Source: Bolinopsis microptera (taxonomy: Eukaryota; Ctenophora; Tentaculata; Lobata; Bolinopsidae). From it: a stretch of DNA of 60,000 nt. The notes below the pieces were generated by a model. The model was given only the letters and a program-made list of their open reading frames with translations, searched no databases and was not told where the DNA came from. Shown one piece after another: positions 1 to 10,550 of the stretch; positions within the stretch are counted from its first letter, which is position 1; each line of letters starts with the position of its first letter. The stretch lies in the NCBI RefSeq assembly GCF_026151205.1, contig NC_087081.1, positions 11,845,113-11,905,112 on the forward strand. The letters are read 5' to 3'. The translations under genes and the position numbers were made by a program.

Positions 1-132
1 TTCAAATCCGTCAGATCTTCATCCTTCTTCAAGACATCTATAATAAAGCGCCAAATAGTGAGATTAATAATTTTCCATAGGACTCTATTATGATTTCATC
101 CGTATTCAGTATTGTTTGTTGTTTTGTTTTAG

Positions 133-225
133 GTACTGTCTATCGAACTTATTACATTTGCAAAACACTATAATGCATTCCTGCAGACTGCAAACCTCAT
201 TGTCCAGAGAACAACAAATGTCCAG
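133..225 (+). CDS. Candidate isolated internal exon, unknown gene
   Basis: A T-rich tract ending in ttttag precedes this segment and a gtaaca donor follows it. In phase 0 the 93 bases are open for 31 codons, containing the stretch IELITFAKHYNAFLQTANL. The other two frames are less convincing (one has a stop). The composition looks like a real helical protein segment, but I do not recognise a family. No partner exon is visible within the window: DNA to the right is retroelement-derived, so the gene would have to lie mostly to the left. It could also be a chance open frame. Confidence 0.28.
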
Positions 226-348
226 GTAACAACAATTCTAACTGCTCTCTACTTTATGAAAAATCCATCTGTATGATAAATGGATGCCACATATTTTCAT
301 AATCTATACTTACTTACTTTGTTACTTTGTAGGGCTTCATAGAATCCT

Positions 349-2291
349 CTATCGGGCCATCGAAAAAGTCGCCCCCCCGGACAGTGTAGAAACTGTTTTA
401 TCACCACTCCAATCCAGCAAGGAGTTTCCATTCCGACGGCTGTATCCCGGAGCTGGAGGCTCGTCCAGAAATGACTTCACGAAGTTCGTTAAAGCTGCTT
501 TGAATTGCATAGGATCCTCGATGGTGTGCATATGTGTTGGGATTACATTCCATAATCGAGGTCCAGTGACTGCAAATGAGTTGTCTGTAGTGCTTGATTA
601 CGTTGACTGTTGGACTTAGCTATCATGGGCACAACTGCTTTTTGACCATGTCTGAGAGTCACCGAGAACTGGATACCAATATCGTTAGGGCACTTGCAAA
701 TTGCAATGCAGAACTTTCCACATGTTGATGATTAAATACCGTTCTCTTCTTCTTTGCAATGACATCAGATCTAGGGCCTTTAATCTCTGCCAGTAGTTAA
801 GGTGATCTATTTTCGATGTAAACGTACGCTGAATCCCTTCTAGCTGTTGGATGTCCTTGTTCTTAGAGCAATTCCACAGAGGACAGCAATACCTACTCCA
901 GATGGCTTCTAACGAGAGACTTGTACAGAGTCATCATGGTGGCTTTGTCTCTCGTTTTGAACGCACTTAGCACCCAAGAAGCAACTTTTCCTGCACGTTC
1001 AGCTATCCTGTTGACGTGTGGGGTCCAGGACAAATCAGTGGAAACTGTCACTCCTAGAACTTTCACCGTTTGAGTGGGGTACAGCATGTTTCCGTTAGAC
1101 ACTTCATAACGGGTGATGACTAAAAAATGGGACTTTTTTCAAGGGTCTTTTTAGTGTCGATAAAACTATTTTTGGTTCAAACCAATGAAACAGCGTTGTA
1201 AAACGGGCAATTTTGAACGAGTATGGTCAATGACAAGCGCCCATGAGCCCATTTTGATTGGTTCAGGAGGGCTTCTTTCATCAAGCTCAAAAATCCGTCT
1301 GTACAGTTGGGCCTAAAATCGTGTTGGCGCAGTCTCTTCTTTTGTGCCCTAAGGCCCATGTATGCTTGTAAGCCATATTCCGGGCATGTACATGTGTTGC
1401 CAGGACTCTAAAGAAGTCCTCTATGGGTTGAGATTGTCAAAATTTACTTTGGTCGATAACTTTTGGGACGAAATTGCCCTTATGGCAAATAAAGATGTGG
1501 TTTTCCCAGAAAAATACGATCTAGCCCCATCCTAACGAACCACCTTCCACCCTTTGGGGATATTTTCTTGTAGGAACAACACCTGGCAAGGCTTCAAGCA
1601 CTTTGATTTTTACGTGGTACCATTATAGACCATGCTAAAGCCGATAGTTGACCTAGCCTCGATCTTTCACACCATAAAATTTTACCCCTCAGGTGGTTTT
1701 GAGCTCAAATATCTTCTTACTGGTTTTAGCTACGCTGATGGGTGTTGAACCCTCGTCTTAAGCATAACATTCGGCATACTCTCTGCTAAATATTTTTTGG
1801 TATGGAAGCTTTAGGTAACTACCTGTGAGGCGACTTCTGTGAACAGAGCTTTACTGTAAAGTTTTTATAGGACCCCTCCCCTAGTTCGAGACCATTATCG
1901 GGGACAAAGATCAACCAATTTTATCAAATGGGGGTGGAAACTGTTCGAGTATCGTTCAGAGTAACTGGTGGTTGTGGTAAAATATCAAAATTTTGTTCAG
2001 GTGGAATCTGAGGGCTAAAAAACATGTAGTCCCATTTTTTATTCATCACCCGTTATGTTTGAGCTTGGACGGCGAATGGATGATCAAACAAGGAATTCTT
2101 TGGACAATGCTTGTGAACAAGAAGCTCGAACTTATCCTCATGAAGGGCCATATGTTGTTGCACTTAGCCCAATTAACAACAGAGTTGAGATCATCCTGCA
2201 GGACATCTTTGTCGGCCAAACTGTAGATATGCTTAAGAATCCTAGTGTCATCCGCAAAGAATCTGATGACAGACCCTTTAACACATAGCAT
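349..2291 (-). pseudogene. Decayed non-LTR retrotransposon (LINE) reverse transcriptase, C-terminal part
   Basis: On the minus strand, 2291-2046 encodes a polymerase core with the FADDT catalytic motif followed by a DLNSVVNWAKCNN segment, as in CR1/Jockey-type LINE reverse transcriptases. After an interruption the reading continues at 1102-893 with VKVLGVTVSTDLSWTPHV and SLVRSHLE, the usual post-catalytic region. A frameshift at about 893 moves the YCCPLWNCS part to another frame, and 531-349 carries the last recognisable piece (HTIEDPMQFKAALTNFVKSF), preceded in frame by the typical SFAVTGPRLWN motif. The N-terminal polymerase and endonuclease are absent. A 0.95-kb inverted-repeat element splits the two halves. 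Not functional. Confidence 0.8.
1107..2055. mobile_element. Non-autonomous TIR transposon inserted in the LINE remnant
   Basis: The left end begins TAACGGGTGATGACTAAAAA and the right end is its near-perfect reverse complement ending CACCCGTTA, giving about 27-bp terminal inverted repeats. The LINE protein is interrupted exactly at these ends. TA at both ends suggests a TA target duplication as in Tc1/mariner-type elements, though the family is not certain. The ~950-bp interior has no convincing coding region. The first bases (TAACGGGTGAT) are shared with the ends of the larger element at 32636-34332, so the two may use the same transposase. Confidence 0.7.
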
Positions 2292-3310
2292 ACACTGTTG
2301 GCATTATATGTACAGTACGTGAACAACCAGTAATTAATGGAGGGAAAATATTTGTCAAACTTTAGTACGCTATCTGGACTCTAGTTCGACAAGCACCGAA
2401 ATCGACAGCTGGGCGATTTCTGGCTAACTTTATTTGTCGAACTTCTGTGCGTGTCGAACCACAGTACGTGAATCGATATTAATTAAAGCTCAATATCAGT
2501 CGTATTACTCTTAAAATCTCCTGAAATCTCTACCAATCCTACTCATGAGAATATTTATCTTATTACTTTTGGCATGGTCATTCGAACTATATTATAAATA
2601 ATTTGAACGCAAATAACGGAAGCTTGTAAACTTTTGTAGTTCGTTTATTCATAAAAGAGCGAAAGACCAAGACTTTTTGTGGTATTGTTTGTTTGTTTGT
2701 TCATAGAACCCGTCACCAATCTCGTTTTGGAAAATGATCCAACTCAATTCTGAGTGTAAATATGGATGGTACCTGAAAAATGGAAGGGTAGTGACTAGTG
2801 GTACTAGAAGGACATAAATCAATTATACCAAATTACAATTGGTTTAGCAATTTTATATTTCAGCTTTTCACGAATTTGTAGATCAAAATTGTCGTCTATA
2901 AGGTGTATATATTTGGGGAAATTTATATACTCTTTTTCATCATTACATTATAGTTCAGATATAAATATTTTGATCTCATCAGACAGACCTTAGCTTATCA
3001 TTGATGAAACTGAAAGGAAACTAAAAGAAACCAGATAAACAACAGCGCCCAGATCATTGTGCACGAGGAAATGTTACACCGCGTGGAAATTGAAACTTTC
3101 ACTCACTTTCAGAATATTTTTGTTACATTCCCCCAAGATAGCGATATCCCATGAAAATAATCTGGTTCCGATACACTCGACATTTAGATCGCTGGAAGCT
3201 AGGAAGTTCAATGGTGTGGATCTAATCAAGCTTCCAGATATAGTAATGATAGTAGACAAAGATAAAAATATAACGGCCCGTATCCCACTGTCTAAATTTT
3301 TATTTCTTGC
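2292..3310. other. AT-rich intergenic DNA, no gene seen
   Basis: No coding region, RNA gene or splice-bounded exon could be supported. It contains a short dispersed repeat at 2695-2782. The open frame at 3057-3374 runs into the MITE at its right end and resembles nothing I know. Confidence 0.5.
2695..2782 (+). repeat. Dispersed repeat, copy A
   Basis: The sequence from the tgtttgttcatagaaccc region through to tatggatggtacctg closely matches 39872-39955 (shared blocks include tagaacccgtc, ccaatctcgt, aggaaaatgatcc-like and ttctgagtgta). It marks an unclassified dispersed repeat family of at least 85 bp. Ends and target duplications are not resolved. Confidence 0.6.
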
Positions 3311-3694
3311 GAGCGTGCTAAATCACTCTACAGTCGATCTTCGAGATTGTTCTAAAAGGGTCCCCGACAGTTGAAACCAACTTCAATCGATGTATTTTCG
3401 GACGCTGATTCCGAATCACCCCCCATGACATAGGGTTAAAATGCTCTCCTGACGAGATATTGGCGAAAAACTGTCTTGATCACGTGATATGACCGTATAA
3501 GGAAGTTAGTCTAATTTCTCGATAGGGTTAGGGTTTCAGTATATGCTTTTGTTAAGGATTGGGTTAGGGTTAGGGTTGGGATCAGATTACAGGGTTAGAG
3601 TTTCGAATAGTCGTTCAGGACCAGCTAGAGAAGGGGTTGAAAAAGTCACGTGACAGTCGAGTGTAGAGTGATTAATCATCATCCTATTTCTTGA
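3311..3694. mobile_element. MITE carrying telomere-like TTAGGG repeats, copy 1
   Basis: Subterminal inverted repeats AATCACTCTACAGTCGA (3321-3337) and TCGAGTGTAGAGTGATT (3657-3673) bound about 350 bp that includes the block gctgattccgaatcacccc and several gggttagggttaggg tracts (3525-3590). The whole length matches 27871-28250 and, more distantly, 31715-32190. No coding capacity. Its exact outer limits are uncertain by about ten bases. Confidence 0.75.
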
Positions 3695-4061
3695 CGTAGC
3701 ATGGAATCCAATTCTTTTCAAACTGTTTGCAGCCATAAGTGGCGTACCACTATAAACACAGTTTGCTCTCTCAACAGAATTTATTAAGTTGCGCGTACGC
3801 CGTACCTAGTTTATTGACTTGATTTAATGGCCAGATTTACATTGAATTTTTGCTGTATTCCACAACTTAGCTTCCGTGAAGATTAAATCTGGGATTGTTT
3901 CTATCTAATTGTTTCTATCATCATCATATCATATCATTTTATCAGGAGTATCAAAAAACAATCAATATCCATTATCCCCGACAACTAAGAACCTTTGGAG
4001 ATACTTTAAACATTCAGTGCAGATGTCCAACGATTTCACAGCTGTGCTGTGCATAAGTTGA

Positions 4062-4268
4062 TTAAATTTCTATTATTTCTTTGAGTATGTCATTAATGCC
4101 GGGATGTACATATATTAGTTGAGGCTTCTTTGTTGATATGTGGCTCCCCATATTTTCTCCGATCAGTGATTCACTACATGTAAAGTCAATTCTTTTAAAA
4201 TTCATCCTATATTTTCTAAATTCATTGATGTGTCTCATAATTGAATCGGTAACAAGCCAAACTTTCAT
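4062..4268 (-). pseudogene. SGNH/esterase-like fragment, probably retroelement-derived
   Basis: The 68-residue open frame has VWLVTDSIMRHI near its N-terminus and PQLIYVHPGINDILK near its C-terminus. These resemble the block I (GDS-like) and block III (GxND) motifs of SGNH hydrolase-like domains, which occur in ORF1 of some CR1-type LINEs and in stray retroelement fragments of invertebrate genomes. It is far too short to be a complete enzyme and has no flanking exons. The assignment rests on motif resemblance only. Confidence 0.4.
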
Positions 4269-4420
4269 GAGTTAAGCACTTACGACCATGATTTTGAGGG
4301 AGGGCTGATCAAGTCTCGTACTTGTGATTCATGTATGCCTCGTATCACTCCCCTTGCATGCCGTTCGCACACGTACGGCTTACGTCCTCGGATCCGAGAA
4401 CCAGCCCCTTTCAGACCCGT

Positions 4421-4438
4421 CCCCCCCCCCCCCCCCCG
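4421..4438 (+). repeat. Poly-C run
   Basis: About 17 consecutive C residues follow gacccgt. A simple mononucleotide tract, prone to sequencing or assembly error. Confidence 0.85.
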
Positions 4439-6082
4439 ACTCACGTCTATCGGTCTTTTATGTGATCACATGCCGACAGCTTGAACACTGTGCACTTCTA
4501 AATAGGTACTTCTTAATACACAACTTCTTGCTACCCTGTCATGTGAACCCTACCCAATACCAAGGTTTTTGGTTCTCGGACTGTTAGAATTCTCGGACTA
4601 TTAGAATATGAATCAGATCACAAATGATACGTCACTGATTGGGCCATGTGATTTGATACCTGCATGGGAGCCCGCAATGAGAAGTTCTTAGTTGTCGGTA
4701 ACCAAAAAAACTTATTAAATATTTTTATTTGTTCACTTATTTGATTAGGTCTCCTTAATCATTCGAGTGACCTGCACTAATGAGCTCCCGTTGGCCGTTT
4801 GTGTCGTATCATCTCCCTTCTTTTTCAGAGTACATTTTTCAGAGTACAGCGATAAATCATCATTAAATAGAACCGTTCGAAAATGTTGCCCCTTCCATAG
4901 CATGCTCAGTCTGATTTGAAAAGACTAGTTGACACAATCTGTTTTACCTTTAAAGATAGTCCATTCCACAGTAAATGGGTTCTGTAGACAAATTAATATA
5001 TGATCAACGAATACTTTACCTGACACCCCTCCAAGAAGTCTAATTTAGTCAAGTATGAATGCTTTTTGTACAAACTATCACCAATCAAATTTCATCGCCC
5101 GTTTTGCATAAAATGGATCATTTACAAGGGTCTTATCGAGGTTAACTGGATTACGACACCGAATACTTAATACTTCAATAATCATCAGCCGTCCCCCATG
5201 ACGATTGACGATCTGTAACTGTGCAACGAAACTCAATAATTGTTTGAACTCTGACAGCTTCGACACAATTAAATCTTAATTTGACTATGTGCATAAATTT
5301 CTGGATGTGTCCCCCGGGAATTGAAAATTTTATTTAACTATTGAGAAATTACAGTCACTTTTACTTTTAAGTTATTTTATATTTATAGTATGTGAAAATA
5401 TCATATATTCGCTGTGGATGGTTCAAACATGTTTATCACAAACCACACTGTATTCTTAATTTTTTACTTCAAAGGGACCACGATTTGCAAGCTTAGATTA
5501 ATGCGTTACAATTTCGTATTTTGGTTATCACCCGTCGCAATTTATAGACGATATCATAATTTTGATCGTGTTAATTTCTTCAACATTGCTGTGTATAAAG
5601 TTTGAAAAAGATTTTCGATTAGAAAATCGAGAATATTTTATCTGTAAAAAGATATAACGTCTTTTTCACCTTTAGTGACTTATTCTTAATTTCATTTCAG
5701 AGCATGAAATGACTGACGTTAATTTGCAAGGTCGTTAATATAATAGCTCATCTAAATCTTTTATAAGCTATATCAATTAGTAATCACTAGCATTTGCTAT
5801 ATTCATGTACATTTGACTGACGGTGTCACACAATTATAGGTACTCACTCAGAAATAAAGATCCAGTGTAAGTATTTTTACGATAAAGCTATAAAGTACCA
5901 ACATTGTATGCATTTTTGAATGACATATGTATTGTATCCTCCCAATCCAATTATATATCGTAAGGCCGCCATAGTTGATACAAGTTCCTAACATAATTCA
6001 TATTTAAAACTATCGGATCTGCAGACAGTTACACCGGGGAACTCCTCGATTCCAGAATCTCCACTTTATGCATCACATACTA

Positions 6083-6232
6083 TGTTTTTTCTAAAATCAA
6101 ATCTTAGTATGTATATGACTATATGTGATTCACATAGTTTCTCTCGTACTACTTCGGTAGTGCATATACTAAAATTGGAACGATAAAGAGAAGATTCACA
6201 TAGTCATACTTTGATTGGATTTTAGAAAATTG
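6083..6232. mobile_element. Short hairpin MITE
   Basis: The left arm ttttctaaaatcaaatctta and the right arm ending gattggattttagaaaa are inverted repeats, and inner segments (tatgactatatgtgattcac / gattcacatagtcata) also pair, so the whole ~150 bp can fold back. No coding capacity; family unknown. Confidence 0.55.
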
Positions 6233-7731
6233 AATTTTTATTGTTGATGTAACAGTCCTTGCCTGAATAGATATCTTGCAAAGTAACCTTGCTCCGCACC
6301 CTGTCTAGATTTACAGCTTCCTGCAGGCTGCCACTAAAATTGTTCTTCCTGATTTTTTCTGTTAGACCCTAGCGTCTCCTATAAGTTTTAATATAACAAC
6401 CCAACCCACTGCCAATTATATTAATCATACCATCATAATTATATTATCCTATGTGATTTTTTATTTTATCCCTGATAAACCGAGAACCCATATCTGAGAG
6501 AGCGTTTTCTCCCCGAATTTTAGGTCGTTTTTAACGAAAAAACGACAAATTATTAATTAACGTCAATAATTCGGTAATAAATACCACGCTTATCTTACAA
6601 ATATCGGCTTTGATCCGCGGCTGGATAGAAATATCGATATCATATCATTGTATGAATATCCTTAAGGTTAACAACTTCACTAAGATTTATTCAGTTGATA
6701 GTTTTTTTGGAAAGTTTGCAAAAATGTTGCAACATAGAGATGATAATGATCTGCACTAGAGACGATAAAGATTTAAAAAATAATCAAATATATCAATAAA
6801 CTAAGTAATAAATTTTACCATATTGCGGTTCCGCAGCTCCCCCTAATGCTGTACGCAGTATACGTGTACGCGAAATTTATTAATTTTTTCAGTAGATTGC
6901 CCATCTCCCAACATACTGAACATTCGATCCAAATTGGCCCGCAAACGTTTAGGTTATTTAATTATATAGGACGCACTCTCATCCTCCGCTCTTGTGTGTA
7001 CCGCCATTGTGTCTTCCACCCTCATGTCTGGTTCCCGACGTTGCATGCCAGGTAAAGTCCACACTCAAATTTCACATTTCCAAAGAAGGTGAAGCGATTT
7101 AATACGCATAATTTTCCTCTCCCACCTTCCTCCAGCTGCTGCACCCCATCCCGTAAGGTCCAAACATGTCCATTAATTGGACAATGACTTGCGGAGGATT
7201 AGGTACCAAGAAACTGTAAAAGTTGCAGGTTTGTTGAAACTAACACAAAAAAGGAATTAATCATGTTAATCCAGCCACCTCACCAAAAAGCTCATGATCA
7301 GCTTGTCGTTTATTTAGTTGGAATTTAGTTTTTCCAAAAAAATTACGACGAGTGACTAGAGAAACAATTTGATAAATTAAAATGTTGCAACTTTATGAAG
7401 TGAAAACGTTGTGAAACTAGCTTTATATGATTTACAAAGACAGACTTAAAATGTACAAAACTAGACGTAGACAGTACAAATACAATTAAAAACTGATTCA
7501 TATTAGAACTATGATGAAACCATGGCATTAGATTTCTCTGCGTCATTAAATGATGGTGAGTGTTAACTTATAATCTCAAAAAATTGTCGGTGCGTTAGTT
7601 AACTGAACAACCTAAGGTAAACGCACTCCATTGTTCATCAACGTTCGCGTTGTTATTCAATCTTAAGCGAGAGGCTTTGTTGGAATTAATATCTTCATAA
7701 ACTAGGTAAATCACGTACTTTCACCACGATA

Positions 7732-7890
7732 TACGGTAAAACCCCGGTAAATCGGGGTTTTAATTGTAAACACTATGCATATTGTAAGCCCCAATTTGAA
7801 TTTTGAGGGAATGAAATGGCCGCAGTGAATATTTGGGTTTCCAGCAAATCGATTATCGAAGCGTGGTAAATGGTAATTTTACCGTAACGT
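7732..7890. mobile_element. Possible small inverted-repeat element
   Basis: The left side tacggtaaaa and the right side ttttaccgta are inverted. Next to the left one is a strong hairpin, AAAACCCCG and CGGGGTTTT around a 6-base loop (about 7738-7761). This is weaker evidence than for the other MITEs and may be a chance arrangement. Confidence 0.35.
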
Positions 7891-9566
7891 AAAACTCTTT
7901 ATTATCGTTATTCGAAGGCATTAAACTGTGGATTTTATATTGTTTTGGGGGATAGTTGAGGTTCATTACTTGATTATGTTTTATCAACCATTAGTACTTT
8001 TAATTGTTGGCAAAGCTTTACTGTCTTACTAAAAGTGTAACTTAAAATATTTTGTAACTTACCGTCTTTTCTTAAAAGTTTAACTTATGTAAATATGAAT
8101 AATCATTCAATTGTTCCGTTGGTATATTCGTAATTAAATTTTGAATTGAGACTGATGATTAGGTCATTAGATCTAATTTATAAAGGGCAGGATGTACTAT
8201 ATTAAAGAAGGTGTTTTCAATCCCTAAAATATTGGAGGAGATTAAATTTCAGTTAAAGTTCATCCGCATATTGATTGTTCAACTAAGCTTCACTTCGACT
8301 TGCACTTTTTTCATGATTTTTTACAGGGTGGGAATTGAAACAGTAGTCTCAGATTTGATAAGTTTTACTTTTTTTAAAGGATTGAAAGAAACATGCAGCT
8401 ATTTTTAACCGTGATTTTATTAATGACATCTTGATCTTCGTCGTCGGGGAGTTCGTTCAACGCGGTGAAACTATCGGCAGCATATAATATTTGCCACCCC
8501 GGTCCCTTCTAACAAAAATAAAATTCAGCTCTTAATCACAAATAAGGATTAAGGATCTGCAATATTTACAGCTCCATCCAGGCTCCTACCTTTTCGGTTT
8601 TCCGCATGCTCAACAACATCAAGATTTATTCAGTCTATCAGATTTATAAGATTCGTTTAAATTTGTTTTTAATGTAATGATGAGATTCCCGCGATTGAAT
8701 TAACTGCAAAAACTTTAGTTTATTTATTTTAAGGAATGCATTAGTTGTAGCTGGGTTTTCATTCCTCTGGTCCAATCTAGTGCGCATTTGTATGATAAGT
8801 AGTAGTGTCAATTATTTTTCGAATCGTCTGTTGGTTAATTAATCTCAGTGTTATCCATATAATTTTATGTTTGAATGGTATCATTGCTAGATGTTGGCTA
8901 TTTACGCGTACGAATTATCAACCTTGTCTCACTGTTGTAGGACCATTTTACTCATTAATTTGTGGCACAGTCAAACAATAGCACATTCAAACAGTAGCAG
9001 TATGAGATTTAAATCTAAGACGATTAGTCGCCATCTGAAACCAATTTTTCAAATGATTTATAACAGCAATGATAAGAAAATCAAACGATAAAATTTGTTT
9101 CAATCTATAAAATGATAGGCAAACCACATCACTATACTATTTTTGAATTAACCACAATGAACTTTGAATTGAGATTTCAGATTTCAGAATACTCCTTAGT
9201 CTTGCCTGTCTGGACCATTGTTCGCATATGATCCGATTTAATCTGATTTGCAGTCCTATACTGTTAAATGTTCATGCTCGTTCACTATAATAATAGCTTA
9301 AGTTTTAAGCTTTTAACTGTTCAGTAGCTCGATTATATCTTGAGCAGATCGAGCCACTCCTTTTCTCTGGGCTCGAAGCCTTTTCTTCAGACCTTTCAAA
9401 AGCAAGGGTGCTCTATGATATTGTTATAACTTAACTCACTCTGTTGAAAAGCATAGTGTGAGTGCAATGTTTAAGCAATGGTTAGACAAAAAAAAACATT
9501 ATTTACTTTACATCGAATTTTGGTCAAAATGCCGATCCTTCACAGCTTAACAATCATTATTGCCAG

Positions 9567-9590
9567 GGATGCGTTTATAGGACCTGAAAT
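9567..9590 (+). promoter_or_regulatory. Conserved 5' leader after an AG acceptor, first collagen gene
   Basis: Sequence just before the start codon (GGATGCgtttataggacctg) is shared with the second gene (GGATGCatcaataggccctg). In both genes the similarity begins immediately after an AG, preceded by tattgccag here. That pattern suggests a spliced 5' UTR exon or a spliced-leader trans-splice acceptor, rather than an unspliced transcription start. Confidence 0.45.
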
Positions 9591-10550
9591 ATGGCATCTC
9601 GAAAATTTCTTGGAGTAGTCCTGCTGTATGCGCTCTTTGTAGCGTGTGTTAAAGCGGATGCAGAGGCCGACGCTGAGGCTGATCCAGAAGCTGACCCGGC
9701 TGGCTGCTGTTCAAGACCCACAACATTTGTGAAAGGTAAAAATAAATACACTATCATTATTGGCCAGGGAATGCTACACAAAAAAATCCCTGTGCTCCAC
9801 TTATTTTAGCCATACGTATTAAACTGCTGAGCATTAATGAATATTCTTTGTTTCCTAGGTAGACAAGGACCCCAGGGAGTGCAAGGACCTGAGGGTGAAG
9901 AGGGTCTTGCTGGACCACCCGGATCCATTGGTCTTCAGGGAGACAACGGTCCATTCGGTCAGAAGGGAGAACGGGGTAACCCTGGTCTCGCTGGAATGAA
10001 GGGAGCTCGTGTAAGTTAATAGTTATATTATCAGCTTTCTGTCTCAGTGTCAAAATTAAGTTTTACAGATCCTCTTCGTAAGAAATTTACAAAATTTTCA
10101 TACTTTAAAACTTTCATTGTTCCATGTAGGGAGAAGCTGGTGAACGTGGCCACGCAGGACCTCCCGGAGTTGATGGAGTTGACGGTGTTGATGGATCGGA
10201 GGGTCTACCCGGACTTGATGGTTGCAACGGTACTGACGGAGAAAAAGGAGCTGCTGGAGAACCTGGAGGCCCCGGTTTACCGGTCAGTTGTGTTTGGCTA
10301 TCAAGAAGGAATAATACAATTGTCGCCATAAATATTAATTGAACAAGGTAATACTTTGGTGAAACCAATAACATTTCACCATTCGTTGAATGATTTCTCA
10401 TTTTAGGGAGATACGGCCGGTCTAGATGGTAGTGACGGAGAAGATGGAGCCCCCGGTGAACCTGGTGCACCTGGTAATGTAATCGAGGGAGATCAAGGAG
10501 AGCCCGGAGCACCCGGTGAACCTGGTGCACCTGGAGATCAGGGTCCCAAG
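9591..10550 (+). other. Collagen IV gene 1: signal peptide, acidic segment and 7S-like region (exons 1-4)
   Basis: The N-terminus has a basic start, a hydrophobic core ([13 protein letters not shown]) and a cleavage-like VKA site. An acidic alternating segment [17 protein letters not shown] follows, then the Cys pair CCSRPTT. Exon 3 ends its first half with [11 protein letters not shown], which matches the GCNGT N-glycosylation site of the vertebrate 7S domain (human Asn126; here Asn132). Vertebrate chains have four N-terminal cysteines; only two are seen here. Confidence 0.75.

Larger units (their letters stand above)
3695..9560. other. Long AT-rich intergenic region upstream of the collagen genes
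   Basis: Apart from the small elements listed separately (an esterase-like remnant at 4062-4268, a poly-C run at 4421-4438, MITE-like hairpins at 6083-6232 and 7732-7890), I see no gene. Open frames here are short, lack splice context and do not resemble known proteins. The last kilobase presumably includes the promoter of the first collagen gene, but no core element can be assigned with confidence. Confidence 0.45.

Noticed and set aside
3525-3590. TTAGGG runs as a sign of a chromosome end
   Set aside because: They are short, interrupted and part of a dispersed MITE with copies at 28 kb and 32 kb; unique genes lie on both sides.
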